Source: Pandoraea eparura (GTDB lineage Bacteria; Pseudomonadota; Gammaproteobacteria; Burkholderiales; Burkholderiaceae). From it: a stretch of DNA of 64,000 bases. A program made the translations under genes and the position numbers. This document shows, one piece after another, positions 33,061 to 43,234 of the stretch. The stretch covers positions 62,001 to 126,000 of the forward strand of contig NZ_CABPSH010000010.1 of NCBI RefSeq assembly GCF_902459725.1. The letters run 5' to 3'. Within the stretch, counting starts at the first letter, position 1. Each line of letters opens with the position of its first letter. The notes beneath the pieces are model-generated. The model saw only the letters and a program-made list of their open reading frames with translations. It made no database searches and was not told the origin of the DNA.

Positions 33061-33288
33061 ATGGAATTCCAGAAAGAAGTCGACGCGAGCGGACTGAACT
33101 GCCCGCTGCCGATCCTGCGCGCCAAGAAGGCGCTCGCCGATATGCAGAGCGGCGAAGTGCTGCACATCATCGCTACCGATCCGGGTTCGGCGCGCGACTT
33201 CAGCGCGTTTGCCAAACAAACGGGCAACGAACTCATCGAGTCGCGCGAAGAGGGCAAGACGTTCCACTTTCTGATGCGCCGCCGCTGA
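33061..33288 (+). CDS. TusA-like sulfur carrier protein
   Basis: The 75-residue protein has the TusA/SirA/YedF pattern: 'VDASGLNCPLPILRAKKAL' with the sulfur-carrying Cys14 in the CPxP motif, 'SGEVLHIIATDPGSARDF' and 'GNELIESREEG'. It accepts persulfide sulfur and passes it on, for example for tRNA thiolation or other sulfur transfer. ATG at 33061 is chosen because AGGGA at 33049-33053 is 7 bases before it; ATG at 33055 is the alternative. Three 9-base repeats (AGGGACATC-like) stand directly upstream. A strong bidirectional terminator follows. Confidence 0.88.
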   Translation: MEFQKEVDASGLNCPLPILRAKKALADMQSGEVLHIIATDPGSARDFSAFAKQTGNELIESREEGKTFHFLMRRR

Positions 33289-33349
33289 TCGCGCCCAGCA
33301 CGCTTGCGGAACCCGCCTGCCGACGCGTAATGCGCGGCGCAGCGGGCAC

Positions 33350-33384
33350 AAAAAAGCCGACGGAAACTGCCGTCGGCTTTTTTT
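33350..33384. terminator. Bidirectional terminator between tusA-like gene and galU
   Basis: AAAAAAGCCGACGG, loop AAACTG, CCGTCGGCTTTTTTT: a perfect 9-bp stem with an A tract before and T tract after, serving both convergent genes. Confidence 0.92.
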
Positions 33385-33401
33385 GACGCCATCCCTGGCA
33401 G

Positions 33402-34286
33402 TTACGCCAGATCGATTTGCGTCTCGCGCAGGTACTCGCGGAAGGCATCCTTGAGTTCCGGGTGGCGCAGCGCAAACTCGACCGTTGCCTTCAAGTAGCC
33501 GAGCTTGCTGCCGCAATCGAAGCGCTTGCCCTGGTAGCGATACGCCAGCACGACTTCATCCTGCATCAGCTTCTGGATGGCGTCGGTCAACTGGATCTCA
33601 CCGCCCGAGCCCGGATCGATTTCACGGATGCAATCGAAAATGCGAGGGCGCAGCACATAACGGCCGACCACGCCCAGATTCGACGGGGCATCTTCCGGCG
33701 CCGGCTTCTCGACGATATTCGTGAGCTTGACGATATTCTTCTCGCCCCACTCGTTGCCCGCGACGATCCCGTACGAGCGGCTTTGCTCGACGGGGATCTC
33801 TTCCACGCCGATGATCGAGTTGTGATAGTGGTTGTACAGATCGACCATCTGCTTGAGCACCGGCGGCTGGCCGTCGAGCAAGTCGTCGGCGAGGATGACC
33901 GCGAACGGTTCGTCGCCCACGAGTTTCTCGGCGCACAGCACGGCGTGACCCAACCCGAGCGCCTTGGGTTGACGCACGTAGAAGCAGTCGATGTGCGGCG
34001 GCTTGATAGAATGCACCACGTCGAGCAGCGCCTGCTTGTTCTTGGCCTCGAGTTCCGCTTCGAGTTCGAAGGCGGTGTCGAAGTGGTCTTCGATCGCGCG
34101 TTTGTTGCGACCCGTCACGAAGATCATCTCCGTAATACCGGCGGCCGCCGCTTCTTCCACCGCGTACTGAATCAGCGGCTTGTCCACGACGGGCAGCATT
34201 TCCTTCGGGCTTGCCTTGGTCGCCGGGAGGAATCGGGTGCCGAGGCCCGCAACGGGGAACACGGCTTTGGTCACAACGGCTTTCAT
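33402..34286 (-). CDS. galU: UTP-glucose-1-phosphate uridylyltransferase
   Basis: The 294-residue protein is a standard GalU: '[20 protein letters not shown]' with the nucleotide-binding GxGTRxLPxTK, '[18 protein letters not shown]', '[15 protein letters not shown]', and '[10 protein letters not shown]' with the metal-binding Asp. It makes UDP-glucose for surface polysaccharides and trehalose or galactose metabolism. It is transcribed after valS with a gap of only 29 bases and is followed by a strong terminator, so valS-galU is likely one operon. Length is that of the family. Confidence 0.97.
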   Translation of the reverse strand: MKAVVTKAVFPVAGLGTRFLPATKASPKEMLPVVDKPLIQYAVEEAAAAGITEMIFVTGRNKRAIEDHFDTAFELEAELEAKNKQALLDVVHSIKPPHIDCFYVRQPKALGLGHAVLCAEKLVGDEPFAVILADDLLDGQPPVLKQMVDLYNHYHNSIIGVEEIPVEQSRSYGIVAGNEWGEKNIVKLTNIVEKPAPEDAPSNLGVVGRYVLRPRIFDCIREIDPGSGGEIQLTDAIQKLMQDEVVLAYRYQGKRFDCGSKLGYLKATVEFALRHPELKDAFREYLRETQIDLA

Positions 34287-34315
34287 TGGTATCTCCCTGA
34301 TGGTGTGAGCTTGTC

Positions 34316-37177
34316 TCAGGCGGGCAGGCGGGCGAGCTGGGCCTGCAACTTGCCGAGAACGGCTTCAAAGTCGACCAATCGTTGCTTCTCGAGTTCCACG
34401 ACGTTGGCGGGCGCGCGCGCCACGAAGCTCTCGTTGGAGAGCTTGCCGTGGCACTTGGCGATCTCGCCTTCGAGGCGCTTCACTTCCTTGCCGAGACGCT
34501 CGCGCTCCGCGCCAACGTCCACTTCCACCTTCAGTGCCAGCTTGTTCGCGCCCACGACCGCGAGCGGCGCTCCGGCGGCTTGCGCGTCGAGCGTGGCCTC
34601 GTCGGCCAGCACTTGCACTTCGGAGAGCTTCGCCAGCGTCTGGAGATACGGCGCAATCGAGCGCAGGAAGTCCACATCGCCCGCCACCAGCAGCGGCACA
34701 CGTTGCGCCGGCGACAGGTTCATTTCGCCGCGCAGGTTGCGGCAGGCGTCGACCGCGGCCTTCAACTGCTGCATCCAGGCTTCGTCGCCCTCGTCGATCT
34801 TGCTTGCGTCGGCCACCGGGTATGGCTGCACCATGAGACTGGCTTCGCCCGCCGCCTTGTCCGCCGGATAGCGGCCAGCCAACGGCGCCACCTTCTGCCA
34901 CAGCGCTTCGGTGATGAACGGAATGATCGGATGCGCCAGACGCAGCACCGTTTCGAGCACACGCAGCAGCGTGCGGCGCGTGGCGCGCTGTTGCGCCGGC
35001 GTGCCGTTCTGAATCTGCCACTTGGCCAGTTCGACGTACCAGTCGCAGTACTCGTCCCAGACGAACTTGTAGATTGCGCTGGCAATGTTGTCGAAACGGT
35101 AGTCGGCGAAACCCTTCTCGACATCGGCTTCCACGCGCTGCAACAGCGATACGATCCAGCGGTCGGCGCGCGAGAAGTCGAGCTGGCCGTCGGGGCCGCA
35201 ATCGCCCACGCACGGCGCCAGACCGCAGTCGTGGCCGTCGCAGTTCATCAGCACGAAGCGCGTGGCGTTCCACAGCTTGTTGCAGAAGTTGCGATAGCCT
35301 TCGCAGCGCGCCAGATCGAAGTTGATGTTCCGGCCGAGCGTGGCCATCGAGGCGAACGTGAAGCGCAGCGCGTCGGTGCCGAACGGCGCAATGCCGTCCG
35401 GGAATTCCTTGCGCGTCTTCTTCTCGATGCTCGCCGCCTGCTTCGGGTTCATGAGACCCGTCGTGCGCTTGGCGAGAAGGGCCTCGAGCGACACACCGTC
35501 GACGATGTCGATCGGATCGAGCGTGTTGCCCTTCGACTTGGACATCTTCTGACCTTCGGCGTCGCGCACCAGGCCGTGCACGTAGACCGTCTTGAACGGA
35601 ACCTTGCCGGTGAAGTGCGTGGTCATCATGACCATGCGCGCCACCCAGAAGAAGATGATGTCGAAACCGGTCACGAGCACCGACGACGGCAGGAAATGCT
35701 TGAGTTCGGGTGTCGCTTGCGGCCAGCCGAGCGACGAGAACGGCACCAGTGCCGACGAGAACCACGTGTCGAGCACGTCTTCGTCGCGCTTGAGCGCGCC
35801 GGTGTAGCCCGCGGCGCGGGCCTTCTCGGCGGCTTCCGCTTCCGTGCGCGCGACGTACACGTTGCCGGCGTCGTCATACCACGCCGGAATCTGGTGGCCC
35901 CACCAGAGCTGACGCGAGATACACCAGTCCTGAATGTTTTCGAGCCACTGGTTGTACGTGGTCGTCCAGTTCTCCGGGACGAACTTGATCTCGCCGCTGC
36001 GCACGACGTCGAGCGCGGTTTCAGTGATCGACTTGCCCGGATGGAACGTGCCTTCGGGGGCCGGCTTGCTCATTGCGACGAACCACTGGTCGGTGAGCAT
36101 CGGCTCGATGATCGTGCCCGTGCGGTCGCTGCGCGGCACCATCAGCTTGTGCGGCTTGACCGATTCGAGCAAGCCGAGCGCGTCGAGGTCGGCCACGATC
36201 TGCTTGCGCGCGTCGAAACGATCCAGTCCGCGGTACTTTTCCGGGGCGTTCTCGTTGATCTTCGCGTCGAGCGTGAGAATGTTGATCTGCGGCAGGTTGT
36301 GGCGCTGGCCGACGGCGTAGTCGTTGAAGTCATGCGCCGGCGTGACCTTCACCACGCCCGTGCCGAACTCGAGATCGACGTAATCGTCGGCGATGATCGG
36401 GATCTCGCGATCGCACAGCGGCAGCCTGGCCGTCTTGCCGATCAGGTGCTTGTAGCGCTCGTCTTCCGGGTGGACCATCAGCGCGGTGTCGCCGAGCATC
36501 GTTTCCGGACGCGTGGTGGCGACCGTAAGCGAGCCCGAGCCGTCGGCGAGCGGGTAGCGGATGTGCCACAGCGAGCCTTCCTCTTCCTCGCTGACCACTT
36601 CCAGGTCGGACACGGCCGTGAGCAGGGTCGATTCCCAGTTCACGAGACGCTTGCCGCGATAGATCAGCCCCTGCTCGTGGAGCGTGACGAAGACGTCGCG
36701 CACGGCGCGCGACATCTTTTCGTCCATCGTGAAGTACTCACGGCTCCAGTCGATGGAGGCACCCAGGCGGCGCACCTGACGCGTGATCGTGCTGCCCGAC
36801 TCTTCCTTCCATGCCCAGACGCGCTCGACGAACTTCTCGCGGCCGAGGTCGTGGCGCGAGACCTTCTGGGCATCGAGCTGGCGCTCGACGACGATCTGCG
36901 TGGCGATGCCCGCGTGGTCGGTGCCCGGCACCCAGAGGGTGTTGGCGCCTTTCATGCGGTGATAGCGGGTGAGGCCATCCATGATCGTCTGGTTGAACGC
37001 GTGACCCATGTGCAGCGTGCCGGTCACGTTCGGCGGCGGCAACTGGATGCTGAAATCTTCGCGGGCGTCGTCGAAAGTCGGCCGGGCATAGCCGCGGCGC
37101 TCCCATTCGGGGCCCCAGTGGGCTTCGACGTCCTGCGGCTCGAAGCTCTTGGCAAGCGTATTGTCGCTGTCGCTCAT
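34316..37177 (-). CDS. valS: Valine-tRNA ligase
   Basis: The 953-residue class I synthetase has the HIGH-type motif '[19 protein letters not shown]', '[13 protein letters not shown]', an editing domain with '[21 protein letters not shown]', the KMSKS motif '[20 protein letters not shown]', and the C-terminal coiled-coil arm ([20 protein letters not shown]). It charges tRNA-Val and clears mischarged Thr. The upstream divergent gene is uvrD; a TATAAT element at 37213-37218 on this strand lies 36 bases before the start. A very long antisense frame over the gene is a codon-bias shadow. Confidence 0.98.
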   Translation of the reverse strand: MSDSDNTLAKSFEPQDVEAHWGPEWERRGYARPTFDDAREDFSIQLPPPNVTGTLHMGHAFNQTIMDGLTRYHRMKGANTLWVPGTDHAGIATQIVVERQLDAQKVSRHDLGREKFVERVWAWKEESGSTITRQVRRLGASIDWSREYFTMDEKMSRAVRDVFVTLHEQGLIYRGKRLVNWESTLLTAVSDLEVVSEEEEGSLWHIRYPLADGSGSLTVATTRPETMLGDTALMVHPEDERYKHLIGKTARLPLCDREIPIIADDYVDLEFGTGVVKVTPAHDFNDYAVGQRHNLPQINILTLDAKINENAPEKYRGLDRFDARKQIVADLDALGLLESVKPHKLMVPRSDRTGTIIEPMLTDQWFVAMSKPAPEGTFHPGKSITETALDVVRSGEIKFVPENWTTTYNQWLENIQDWCISRQLWWGHQIPAWYDDAGNVYVARTEAEAAEKARAAGYTGALKRDEDVLDTWFSSALVPFSSLGWPQATPELKHFLPSSVLVTGFDIIFFWVARMVMMTTHFTGKVPFKTVYVHGLVRDAEGQKMSKSKGNTLDPIDIVDGVSLEALLAKRTTGLMNPKQAASIEKKTRKEFPDGIAPFGTDALRFTFASMATLGRNINFDLARCEGYRNFCNKLWNATRFVLMNCDGHDCGLAPCVGDCGPDGQLDFSRADRWIVSLLQRVEADVEKGFADYRFDNIASAIYKFVWDEYCDWYVELAKWQIQNGTPAQQRATRRTLLRVLETVLRLAHPIIPFITEALWQKVAPLAGRYPADKAAGEASLMVQPYPVADASKIDEGDEAWMQQLKAAVDACRNLRGEMNLSPAQRVPLLVAGDVDFLRSIAPYLQTLAKLSEVQVLADEATLDAQAAGAPLAVVGANKLALKVEVDVGAERERLGKEVKRLEGEIAKCHGKLSNESFVARAPANVVELEKQRLVDFEAVLGKLQAQLARLPA

Positions 37178-37212
37178 GGATTGGATGGACCGTGTAATGC
37201 GTGAAACCCTGA

Positions 37213-37218
37213 ATTATA
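37213..37218 (-). promoter_or_regulatory. Probable -10 element of valS
   Basis: On the minus strand TATAAT stands in CTTTTATAATTC, 36 bases before the valS start codon. The -35 region overlaps the region of the divergent uvrD promoter. Confidence 0.55.
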
Positions 37219-37254
37219 AAAGATTCGGTGCCATTTCCGCGCCGCAGCAGGATT

Positions 37255-37260
37255 TATAAT
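37255..37260 (+). promoter_or_regulatory. Probable -10 element of uvrD
   Basis: TATAAT in GGATTTATAATCGAGC lies 28 bases before the uvrD start. The two divergent -10 boxes are 36 bases apart, so polymerases at the two promoters probably compete. Confidence 0.55.
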
Positions 37261-37288
37261 CGAGCTTCCCTCGAAATTCCTTCCCGAC

Positions 37289-39610
37289 ATGCCCGATCTG
37301 CTCGCCAATCTGAACCCCGAACAACTGGCTGCCGTAACCCTTCCGGACGAGCCGGCCCTCATTCTGGCGGGCGCGGGGTCCGGCAAGACGCGGGTGCTGA
37401 CCACGCGTATCGCCTGGCTGATCCAGCAGGGCCACGTGGGGCCGGCCGGGATTCTGGCCGTCACCTTTACCAACAAGGCGGCCAAGGAAATGCAGGCCCG
37501 CCTGGGTGCGATGCTGCCGATCAGCACGCGCGCGATGTGGATCGGCACCTTCCACGGGCTGTGCAACCGCATGCTGCGCGCGCATTTTCGCGACGCCGGG
37601 TTGCCGCAAAGCTTCCAGATCCTCGATCAGGCCGACCAGCTCTCGGCCATCAAGCGCCTGTTGAAGGCGTCGAACGTCGACGACGAGAAGTATCCGCCGA
37701 AAAACCTGCAGTATTTCATCAACAACGCCAAGGAACAGGGCCTGCGGCCGCACGAAGTCGAGGCCAACGACGCCTTCAACCAGAAGTTCGTCGAGCTGTA
37801 CGCCGCCTATCAGGCGCAGTGCCAGCGAGAGGGCGTGGTCGATTTCGCCGAACTGCTGCTGCGCTGTTTTGAACTGCTCAAGCACAACGAACCGCTGCGC
37901 GTGCACTACCAGTCGCGCTTCCGGCACATTCTCGTCGACGAGTTCCAGGATACGAACAAGCTCCAGTACGCGTGGCTCAAGATGCTCGCGGGATCGAGCG
38001 CCGCGGTGTTCGCTGTGGGGGATGATGATCAGAGTATCTACGCATTTCGTGGCGCTAACGTCGGCAATATGGCCGACTTTGAACGCGAATTCCGCGTGCG
38101 CCACCTGATCAAGCTGGAACAGAACTACCGCTCGCACGGCAATATTCTCGACGCGGCCAACGCGTTGATTTCCAACAACGCGCGGCGGCTGGGCAAGAAT
38201 TTGCGTACCGATGCGGGACACGGCGAGCCGATCCGCGTCTACGAGGCGGCGACCGACCTCCAGGAGGCGAGCTGGCTCGTCGAAGAGATCAAGGCGCTCG
38301 TCGCGCAGGGGCTCTCGCGGCAGGACGTGGCCATTCTCTATCGCAGCAACGCCCAGTCGCGGGTGATGGAGCACGCGCTCGTGGGGGCGGGCATCGCCTA
38401 TCGGGTGTACGGTGGTTTGCGCTTTTTCGAGCGTCAGGAAGTCAAGCATGCGCTGGCGTACCTGCGTCTGATCGAGAATCCGAACGACGATACAGCGTTC
38501 GCTCGGGTCGTGAACTTCCCGACGCGGGGGATTGGCGCGCGTTCGCTGGAGCAACTGGCCGACGCGGCGCGGCTTTACAACTGCTCGATGTATGCCGCCG
38601 TGCCCTATATGACCGGCAAGGCAGGCACGAACCTGGCGGCATTCGTCCGGCTCGTCGAGCAGATGCGCCACGATACCGAGAGGCTCACGCTGCCGGAGGT
38701 GGTCGCCCACGTGATTGACGCGAGCGGGCTGATCGCGCACTACCAGACCGAAAAGGAAGGCCAGGATCGCATCGAGAACTTGCAGGAATTGGTGCATGCG
38801 GCCACGGCGTTCGTTGCCGAGGAAGGCTACGGGCTCGACGCCCCGGCACGTCTGATCGCCATGAGGCCCGCTCTGCCGGGCGCGCCCGATCTGCTGGCTT
38901 CGCCCGACGGTGTGGTCGATGCCGACACGCCGGTGGAAATGACACCGCTTGCTGGCTTTCTGTCGCATGCGTCGCTCGAAGCGGGGGACAACCAGGCCGA
39001 GGCCGGGCAAGACGCGGTGCAACTGATGACGGTCCACGCGGCCAAGGGGCTTGAGTTTACGGCGGTCTTCGTCACCGGTCTCGAAGAGGGACTGTTCCCC
39101 CACGAGAACAGTGCGCTCGAACTCGACGGTCTCGAAGAGGAGCGGCGGCTGATGTATGTGGCCATCACGCGCGCGAAGGAGCGACTGTATCTGTCGTTCA
39201 CGCAAAGCCGCATGCTGCACGGTCAGACGCGCTATAACGTGCGCTCGCGCTTCTTCGACGAAATCCCCGAAACGGTGCTGAAGTTCCTGACGCCGCGTGC
39301 GCAACCGGGTGCGCGGCTCGGCCAGGCAGAGCCCGCTTGGGGACGCGATTGGTTCGGGCGTGGCAAGACGAGTGCGCCGAAGCCGGAAGAATGGGTAGCC
39401 ACCAAGTCGGAGCAGGCGCTGGCCGACCGTTCGCGCGCGTCGGAAACGGGTTTCAAGGTGGGGCAGGGCGTGTTCCACACCAAGTTCGGCGAAGGCAAGA
39501 TCATCGGCCTGGAGGGAGCGGGCGTCGAAGCGCGCGCCCATGTGAAATTCGGCCGGCACGGCGAGAAGTGGCTGGCGCTGGCCGTCGCGAAGCTCCAGCC
39601 GATCGAGTAA
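37289..39610 (+). CDS. uvrD: ATP-dependent DNA helicase UvrD
   Basis: The 773-residue protein is an SF1A helicase: 'NLNPEQLAAVTLPDEPALIL' (Q motif region), Walker A 'AGAGSGKTRVLTTRI', 'VTFTNKAAKEMQARL', 'WIGTFHGLCNRMLR', Walker B 'ILVDEFQDTN', 'GDDDQSIYAFRGANV', 'LEQNYRSHGNIL', and 'QLMTVHAAKGLEFTAVFVTG'. It unwinds DNA in nucleotide excision and mismatch repair. The C-terminal end 'GVFHTKFGEGKIIGLEG' then 'ARAHVKFG--GEKWLALAVAKL' is the Tudor-like domain that binds RNA polymerase, typical of UvrD/PcrA rather than Rep. A stable terminator follows. Confidence 0.95.
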   Translation: MPDLLANLNPEQLAAVTLPDEPALILAGAGSGKTRVLTTRIAWLIQQGHVGPAGILAVTFTNKAAKEMQARLGAMLPISTRAMWIGTFHGLCNRMLRAHFRDAGLPQSFQILDQADQLSAIKRLLKASNVDDEKYPPKNLQYFINNAKEQGLRPHEVEANDAFNQKFVELYAAYQAQCQREGVVDFAELLLRCFELLKHNEPLRVHYQSRFRHILVDEFQDTNKLQYAWLKMLAGSSAAVFAVGDDDQSIYAFRGANVGNMADFEREFRVRHLIKLEQNYRSHGNILDAANALISNNARRLGKNLRTDAGHGEPIRVYEAATDLQEASWLVEEIKALVAQGLSRQDVAILYRSNAQSRVMEHALVGAGIAYRVYGGLRFFERQEVKHALAYLRLIENPNDDTAFARVVNFPTRGIGARSLEQLADAARLYNCSMYAAVPYMTGKAGTNLAAFVRLVEQMRHDTERLTLPEVVAHVIDASGLIAHYQTEKEGQDRIENLQELVHAATAFVAEEGYGLDAPARLIAMRPALPGAPDLLASPDGVVDADTPVEMTPLAGFLSHASLEAGDNQAEAGQDAVQLMTVHAAKGLEFTAVFVTGLEEGLFPHENSALELDGLEEERRLMYVAITRAKERLYLSFTQSRMLHGQTRYNVRSRFFDEIPETVLKFLTPRAQPGARLGQAEPAWGRDWFGRGKTSAPKPEEWVATKSEQALADRSRASETGFKVGQGVFHTKFGEGKIIGLEGAGVEARAHVKFGRHGEKWLALAVAKLQPIE

Positions 39611-39633
39611 CGACGTGGTTGTCGTCACCCATG

Positions 39634-39665
39634 ACAAAGGGCACCCGCGGGTGCCCTTTGTTTTG
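39634..39665. terminator. Terminator between uvrD and membrane protein gene
   Basis: ACAAAGGGCACCC, loop GC, GGGTGCCCTTTGT then TTTG: a perfect 13-bp stem between convergent genes; works best for uvrD. Confidence 0.88.
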
Positions 39666-39707
39666 CGCGTCTGACGTTGTCGCCGACGTTGCCGCCGACG
39701 TTCCTGC

Positions 39708-40517
39708 TTACGCCTCCGGCGGGGCGACGTTCGGGTCGATGGCGCCGATCTCCTGCACGCCGAAGCACCCGCGATAGCTCGCATAGAACGAGCAATACAG
39801 CACGGCCGTGAACAGGATCGAGTACGGCATCAGCAGGAGCATCACATACTGATGCAAGCCCATCGCGGCCATCGTCAGCGTCACGATCAGGGGCAACACG
39901 GTAGCGATGACCGCCGTGCACACGCCGTAGACGACAAACGCGCGGAGATTGCGCACACAAGCCGTCCAACTGAAGAACAGCGCCTTGATGGGCGGGATGT
40001 CGTGCCACGCCACAAGCACCGGTGCGAACCAGAACATCATCGCCACCGGCACGTAGGCCACCGCCACCGCCAGCATCGCCTGGCCCATCGAGCCGTTGGT
40101 GAGCGACTCTTCGCTGATGCGGCCGTCGAAGAGCATCTTGTTGACCAGGTCGCCGCCGTCGAACAGTGCCGAGAACAGGAACACGACGGTCATCGCCACG
40201 ATGTAGTAGCCGCCAAGCATGAGCAGCCGGCGCGAGACTTCCTTGCCGTGGCCGCGAAAGCCGTCGAGCAGCACGTGGGGCAGCACCTGCTTGTTCTTGA
40301 TGATGTCGCGACAGGCCGCCATGAAGCCGACCGACAGGCCGGGGATGAACAGCAGCGGCAGGAAGGCGCCGACGACCGGCAGGATCGACAGCACCATCAC
40401 GCCGAACAGATAGGCGAAGAGCAGCGTCAGGATGGCGAGTGGGTTCTTGCGGAACAGCCAGATGCCTTGGCGCAGCCACACGTATCCGCTCTTCGGCGGG
40501 ACTTCAAGCAATTGCAT
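39708..40517 (-). CDS. BPSS1780 family membrane protein
   Basis: Starting at the ATG at 40517 the protein has 269 residues. The start 'LLEVPPKSGYVWLRQGIWLF' with 'RKNPLAILTLLFAYLF' is diagnostic for the BPSS1780 family of Burkholderiaceae membrane proteins. About six hydrophobic segments follow, with 'FIPGLSVGFMAACRDI' between TM2 and TM3 and 'FFSWTACVRNLRAF' near the middle. The role is unknown. A longer N-terminal extension is possible in the frame but overlaps the thrB end and has no ribosome binding site, so it was rejected. It lies 31 bases after thrB and is probably co-transcribed. Confidence 0.85.
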   Translation of the reverse strand: MQLLEVPPKSGYVWLRQGIWLFRKNPLAILTLLFAYLFGVMVLSILPVVGAFLPLLFIPGLSVGFMAACRDIIKNKQVLPHVLLDGFRGHGKEVSRRLLMLGGYYIVAMTVVFLFSALFDGGDLVNKMLFDGRISEESLTNGSMGQAMLAVAVAYVPVAMMFWFAPVLVAWHDIPPIKALFFSWTACVRNLRAFVVYGVCTAVIATVLPLIVTLTMAAMGLHQYVMLLLMPYSILFTAVLYCSFYASYRGCFGVQEIGAIDPNVAPPEA

Positions 40518-40548
40518 AGGGTTCGAATGACTCCGATAGGACGTCGGG

Positions 40549-41520
40549 TTACCGCCAGGGGATGGAAACGGCTTCGATGCGTTGGCGCAGGATTCGTTCG
40601 AAATGTCCCGGATCATGCGGCTTGAGCATTTCGGCCGCCCGCGGCAGGTGAAAATCATACAGGCGCGACAGCCAGAAGCGCAGCGCAGCGGCGCGCAACA
40701 TGTCGCGCCAGTGCGACGCTTCGATGTCCGTCAGGGGGCGCACCGTCTCGTAGGCACGCAGCATGGCATGCACGCGCGCCTCGTCCAGCACGCCGGTCGC
40801 CAGGTCGCAGCACCAGTCGTTGACCGTCACGGCCAGATCGAACAGCCATTTGTCGCAGCCCGCGAAGTAGAAATCGAAAAATCCGCCCAATCGCGGCGAG
40901 CCGTCTTCAGCCTTGTCGAACAGCACGTTGTCGCGGAACAGATCGCAGTGGCACGGGCCTGCCTGCATGGCGCGATAGTCGTTCGACGCGAAGAACGCCG
41001 CCTGATGCGCCATCTCGCTGTCCAGCAGCGTGCGCTCGGCGTCGCTCAGGAACGGCGCGACCTCGGGGGCGGCCTCGCGCCACCAGGGCAGGCTGCGCAG
41101 ATTGGCCTGCTCCAGCGTGAAGTCGCGACCGGCCAGGTGCATGCGTGCGAGCATCGCCCCGACATGCGCGCAGTGTTCGGGCGCAGGGGCCAGCTCGGAG
41201 CGTCCCGCCAGCTTGGTGACGATCGTGGCGGGCTTGCCGTTCAGCTCGCCGAGGATCTCGCCCGTGCGATCGGGAATCGGATCGGGCACCGGCACGCTGT
41301 GATGGGCGAGGTGGCCCATCAACTGGAGGTAGAACGGCAACTGGGTCGCCGTGAGCTTTTCGAACAGCGTCAGCACGAACTCGCCGCGCTCGGTCGTCAG
41401 GAAGTAGTTGGTGTTCTCGATGCCGGAAGTGATGCCCCGGAAGTCGAGAACATTCCCCAAATCGTAGCGTTGCAGCCATTCCTGAAGCTGCTCGGGCGAG
41501 ACGGAAGTGAAAACAGCCAT
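40549..41520 (-). CDS. thrB: Homoserine kinase (ThrB type II, kinase-fold APH-like)
   Basis: The ATG at 41520 gives 323 residues. The protein belongs to the aminoglycoside-phosphotransferase-fold homoserine kinases of Proteobacteria: '[20 protein letters not shown]', '[20 protein letters not shown]', 'FVLTLFEKL', the catalytic loop '[14 protein letters not shown]' and '[20 protein letters not shown]' with the metal-binding Asp. It phosphorylates homoserine in threonine synthesis. The neighbourhood thrB-DUF2782-polA is also seen in Pseudomonas, which supports the assignment over choline kinase-like relatives. Confidence 0.9.
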   Translation of the reverse strand: MAVFTSVSPEQLQEWLQRYDLGNVLDFRGITSGIENTNYFLTTERGEFVLTLFEKLTATQLPFYLQLMGHLAHHSVPVPDPIPDRTGEILGELNGKPATIVTKLAGRSELAPAPEHCAHVGAMLARMHLAGRDFTLEQANLRSLPWWREAAPEVAPFLSDAERTLLDSEMAHQAAFFASNDYRAMQAGPCHCDLFRDNVLFDKAEDGSPRLGGFFDFYFAGCDKWLFDLAVTVNDWCCDLATGVLDEARVHAMLRAYETVRPLTDIEASHWRDMLRAAALRFWLSRLYDFHLPRAAEMLKPHDPGHFERILRQRIEAVSIPWR

Positions 41521-41655
41521 GCGTGCGTCGGGTGGAGGTGTCTCAGACAAACGGCCCGCGCACGAGCAGCGGGCCGCTGGTTCAAGACAGACAGGAAGCA
41601 GGCGCGCTCTTGATCAAGCGTGGGCGCGCGGAGGTGAGTCAGAGTACCAGAGACG

Positions 41656-42027
41656 TCAGAACTTCAGGCCGACGGACGGCAAACGGTCGTTTTGCGACGT
41701 GTTGTCGCGCGTGCGCGGCGCATTGTCCGGCGGCGTGGTCAATTGATAATTGGTGCCGAAGCGCGAATGGACGTCGATCTCCGTGGGTTTGCCGCGGTCG
41801 CGGAACTCGGTCACGGTGGTGCCTTGGTCGTTGACGTAATAGCTCGGTTTGCGTTCCTGGTTGACGTCGACCGACGATTTGCTGGTCGCGGCGGCGCGGG
41901 CGTCGGCCTCGCGTTTGGCGGCCTGCGCGGAGGTCTCCTTGCCGTCCTGGGCGAACGCGTGGCCGGCAAACAGCAGGCCGGCACCGATCACCAGGGGCAG
42001 GGCACGGGAAAAGCGCGATGTCATCAT
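41656..42027 (-). CDS. DUF2782 family secreted protein
   Basis: From the ATG at 42027 (GGAG 6-7 bases before it) the protein has 123 residues. Residues 1-26 are a signal peptide ending HAFA-QDG. The mature part has the DUF2782 pattern 'YYVNDQGTTVTEFRDRGKPT' followed by 'IDVHSRFGTNYQLT'. The family is known from the thrB-polA neighbourhood in gamma- and beta-proteobacteria and has no established function; a periplasmic location is likely. The acidic/Ala-rich linker before the domain is low in complexity. The gene is 135 bases upstream of thrB on the same strand. Confidence 0.8.
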   Translation of the reverse strand: MMTSRFSRALPLVIGAGLLFAGHAFAQDGKETSAQAAKREADARAAATSKSSVDVNQERKPSYYVNDQGTTVTEFRDRGKPTEIDVHSRFGTNYQLTTPPDNAPRTRDNTSQNDRLPSVGLKF

Positions 42028-42499
42028 TATTCTCCGAGGGCGGGAACGCATCCGCGACATTAAGGCCAGGCCGGGTCGGCGCAACGGGTTCCAATCTATC
42101 CATTCTATCAAACGTCCCCCGCTTCGCATCGTGAAATCGCGCCGTATGTGGCGTCGTTGCTCGTCTGTGGGGGAATGCGATGCCTCGGACGCGCATTGCC
42201 TCGCGCCATCGGCGACGCGATAAACGATTCGAGGGTGCACCTTCGATCGGTTTTATATTCTTTCTGGTTATAAGTGACGGGCAAGTCAGCCGTGCCCGTC
42301 AAGGGCATGTTCTGGCATCCCGCGACACCGTTGCGATGGACCGCCCGTTACCTATTTGCCGAGGGGGGCGTGCCCAGTCATGTCATGCCGTCACCTTCCG
42401 GCAGGCCGTTCGTCTGCCGCGCAGCAAAACGGCGCCTGCGATCACTCGCGGCGCCGCTTTGATGTTGTGCGATGTCACCTGCACGGCGGGCAGCCGCGA
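42028..42499. other. 472-base intergenic region, no supported gene
   Basis: Between the DUF2782 gene and the LOG gene, both on the minus strand, I find no convincing gene. A 62-codon plus-strand frame at 42274-42462 has no family match. An AT-rich island at 42247-42272 (TTTTATATTCTTTCTGGTTATAAG) could hold promoters on either strand, for instance for the DUF2782 gene. Content otherwise looks like non-coding DNA. Confidence 0.5.
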
Positions 42500-43234
42500 T
42501 TACAGGTAGAACATCTTCTCGGTGCTTTCCGTCTCGGGTTCGATGTGGCCGTCATAGAACGCGAATACCGCTTTGAGAATGTCGTCGGGGTCGTCCATGA
42601 CCTGCACCAGATCGAGGTCCTTCTCGCCGATGAGTCCCATCGGCAGCATCGTCGAGCGCACCCAGTCGAGCAGCCCTTTCCAGAATTCCGTGCCGACGAG
42701 AATCACCGGCACGTGGCGCGACTTCTGGGTCTGAATCAGCGTGAGGACTTCGGACAGTTCGTCGAGCGTGCCGAAGCCGCCCGGCATGATGACGAAGGCA
42801 TCCGAGTTCTTCACGAACGTGACCTTGCGCGTGAAGAAGTGACGGAAGCGCAGTGAGATGTCCTGGTATTGATTGCCCTTTTGTTCATGCGGCAATTCGA
42901 TATTCAGACCGACCGTCGGCGAGGCGCCACCATGCGCGCCCTTGTTGGCCGCTTCCATGATGCCGGGCCCGCCGCCGGAGATCACCGCAAAGCCGTTGTC
43001 GGAGAATTTGCGGGCGATGGTCATCGTCAGTTTGTAGAACGGCGACTTCGGCTTGATGCGGGCGCTGCCGTAGATGCTGACGGCCGGCCGGATCTCGGAC
43101 AGGTACTCGGTCGCCTCAATGAACTCTGCCATAATCGTGAACATTTGCCACGACGCGCGCGCCTTTTTGGCAGTGGCGCGCTCATGGTCTGCCAGCATGC
43201 GCAGACTGGGTATTTCTTTTCTTCTCTTGATCAT
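42500..43234 (-). CDS. LOG family protein (nucleotide 5'-monophosphate phosphoribohydrolase)
   Basis: The 244-residue protein (ATG at 43234) has the two LOG motifs: 'GGGPGIMEAANKGAH' and 'MPGGFGTLDELSEVLTLIQT'. Enzymes of this TIGR00730/lysine-decarboxylase-like fold release the base from cytokinin or purine nucleotides; older 'lysine decarboxylase' annotations are wrong. The N-terminus 'ATAKKARASWQMFTIMAEFI' and 'SIYGSARIKP' fits the longer bacterial type. Its start codon is directly back-to-back with the polA start (CATATG), so regulatory DNA for each gene lies in the other one. A TTG start at 43249 would overlap polA. Confidence 0.87.
   Translation of the reverse strand: MIKRRKEIPSLRMLADHERATAKKARASWQMFTIMAEFIEATEYLSEIRPAVSIYGSARIKPKSPFYKLTMTIARKFSDNGFAVISGGGPGIMEAANKGAHGGASPTVGLNIELPHEQKGNQYQDISLRFRHFFTRKVTFVKNSDAFVIMPGGFGTLDELSEVLTLIQTQKSRHVPVILVGTEFWKGLLDWVRSTMLPMGLIGEKDLDLVQVMDDPDDILKAVFAFYDGHIEPETESTEKMFYL

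Noticed and set aside
34382-37204. 940-codon open frame on the plus strand opposite valS
   Set aside because: It mirrors valS in the codon-bias frame of GC-rich DNA and its translation is rich in Arg, His and Val without family features. valS is unquestionable.
42274-42462. 62-codon plus-strand frame in the 472-base gap before the LOG gene
   Set aside because: No ribosome binding site, no recognisable family, and Arg/Pro/Ser-rich like non-coding GC-rich DNA.
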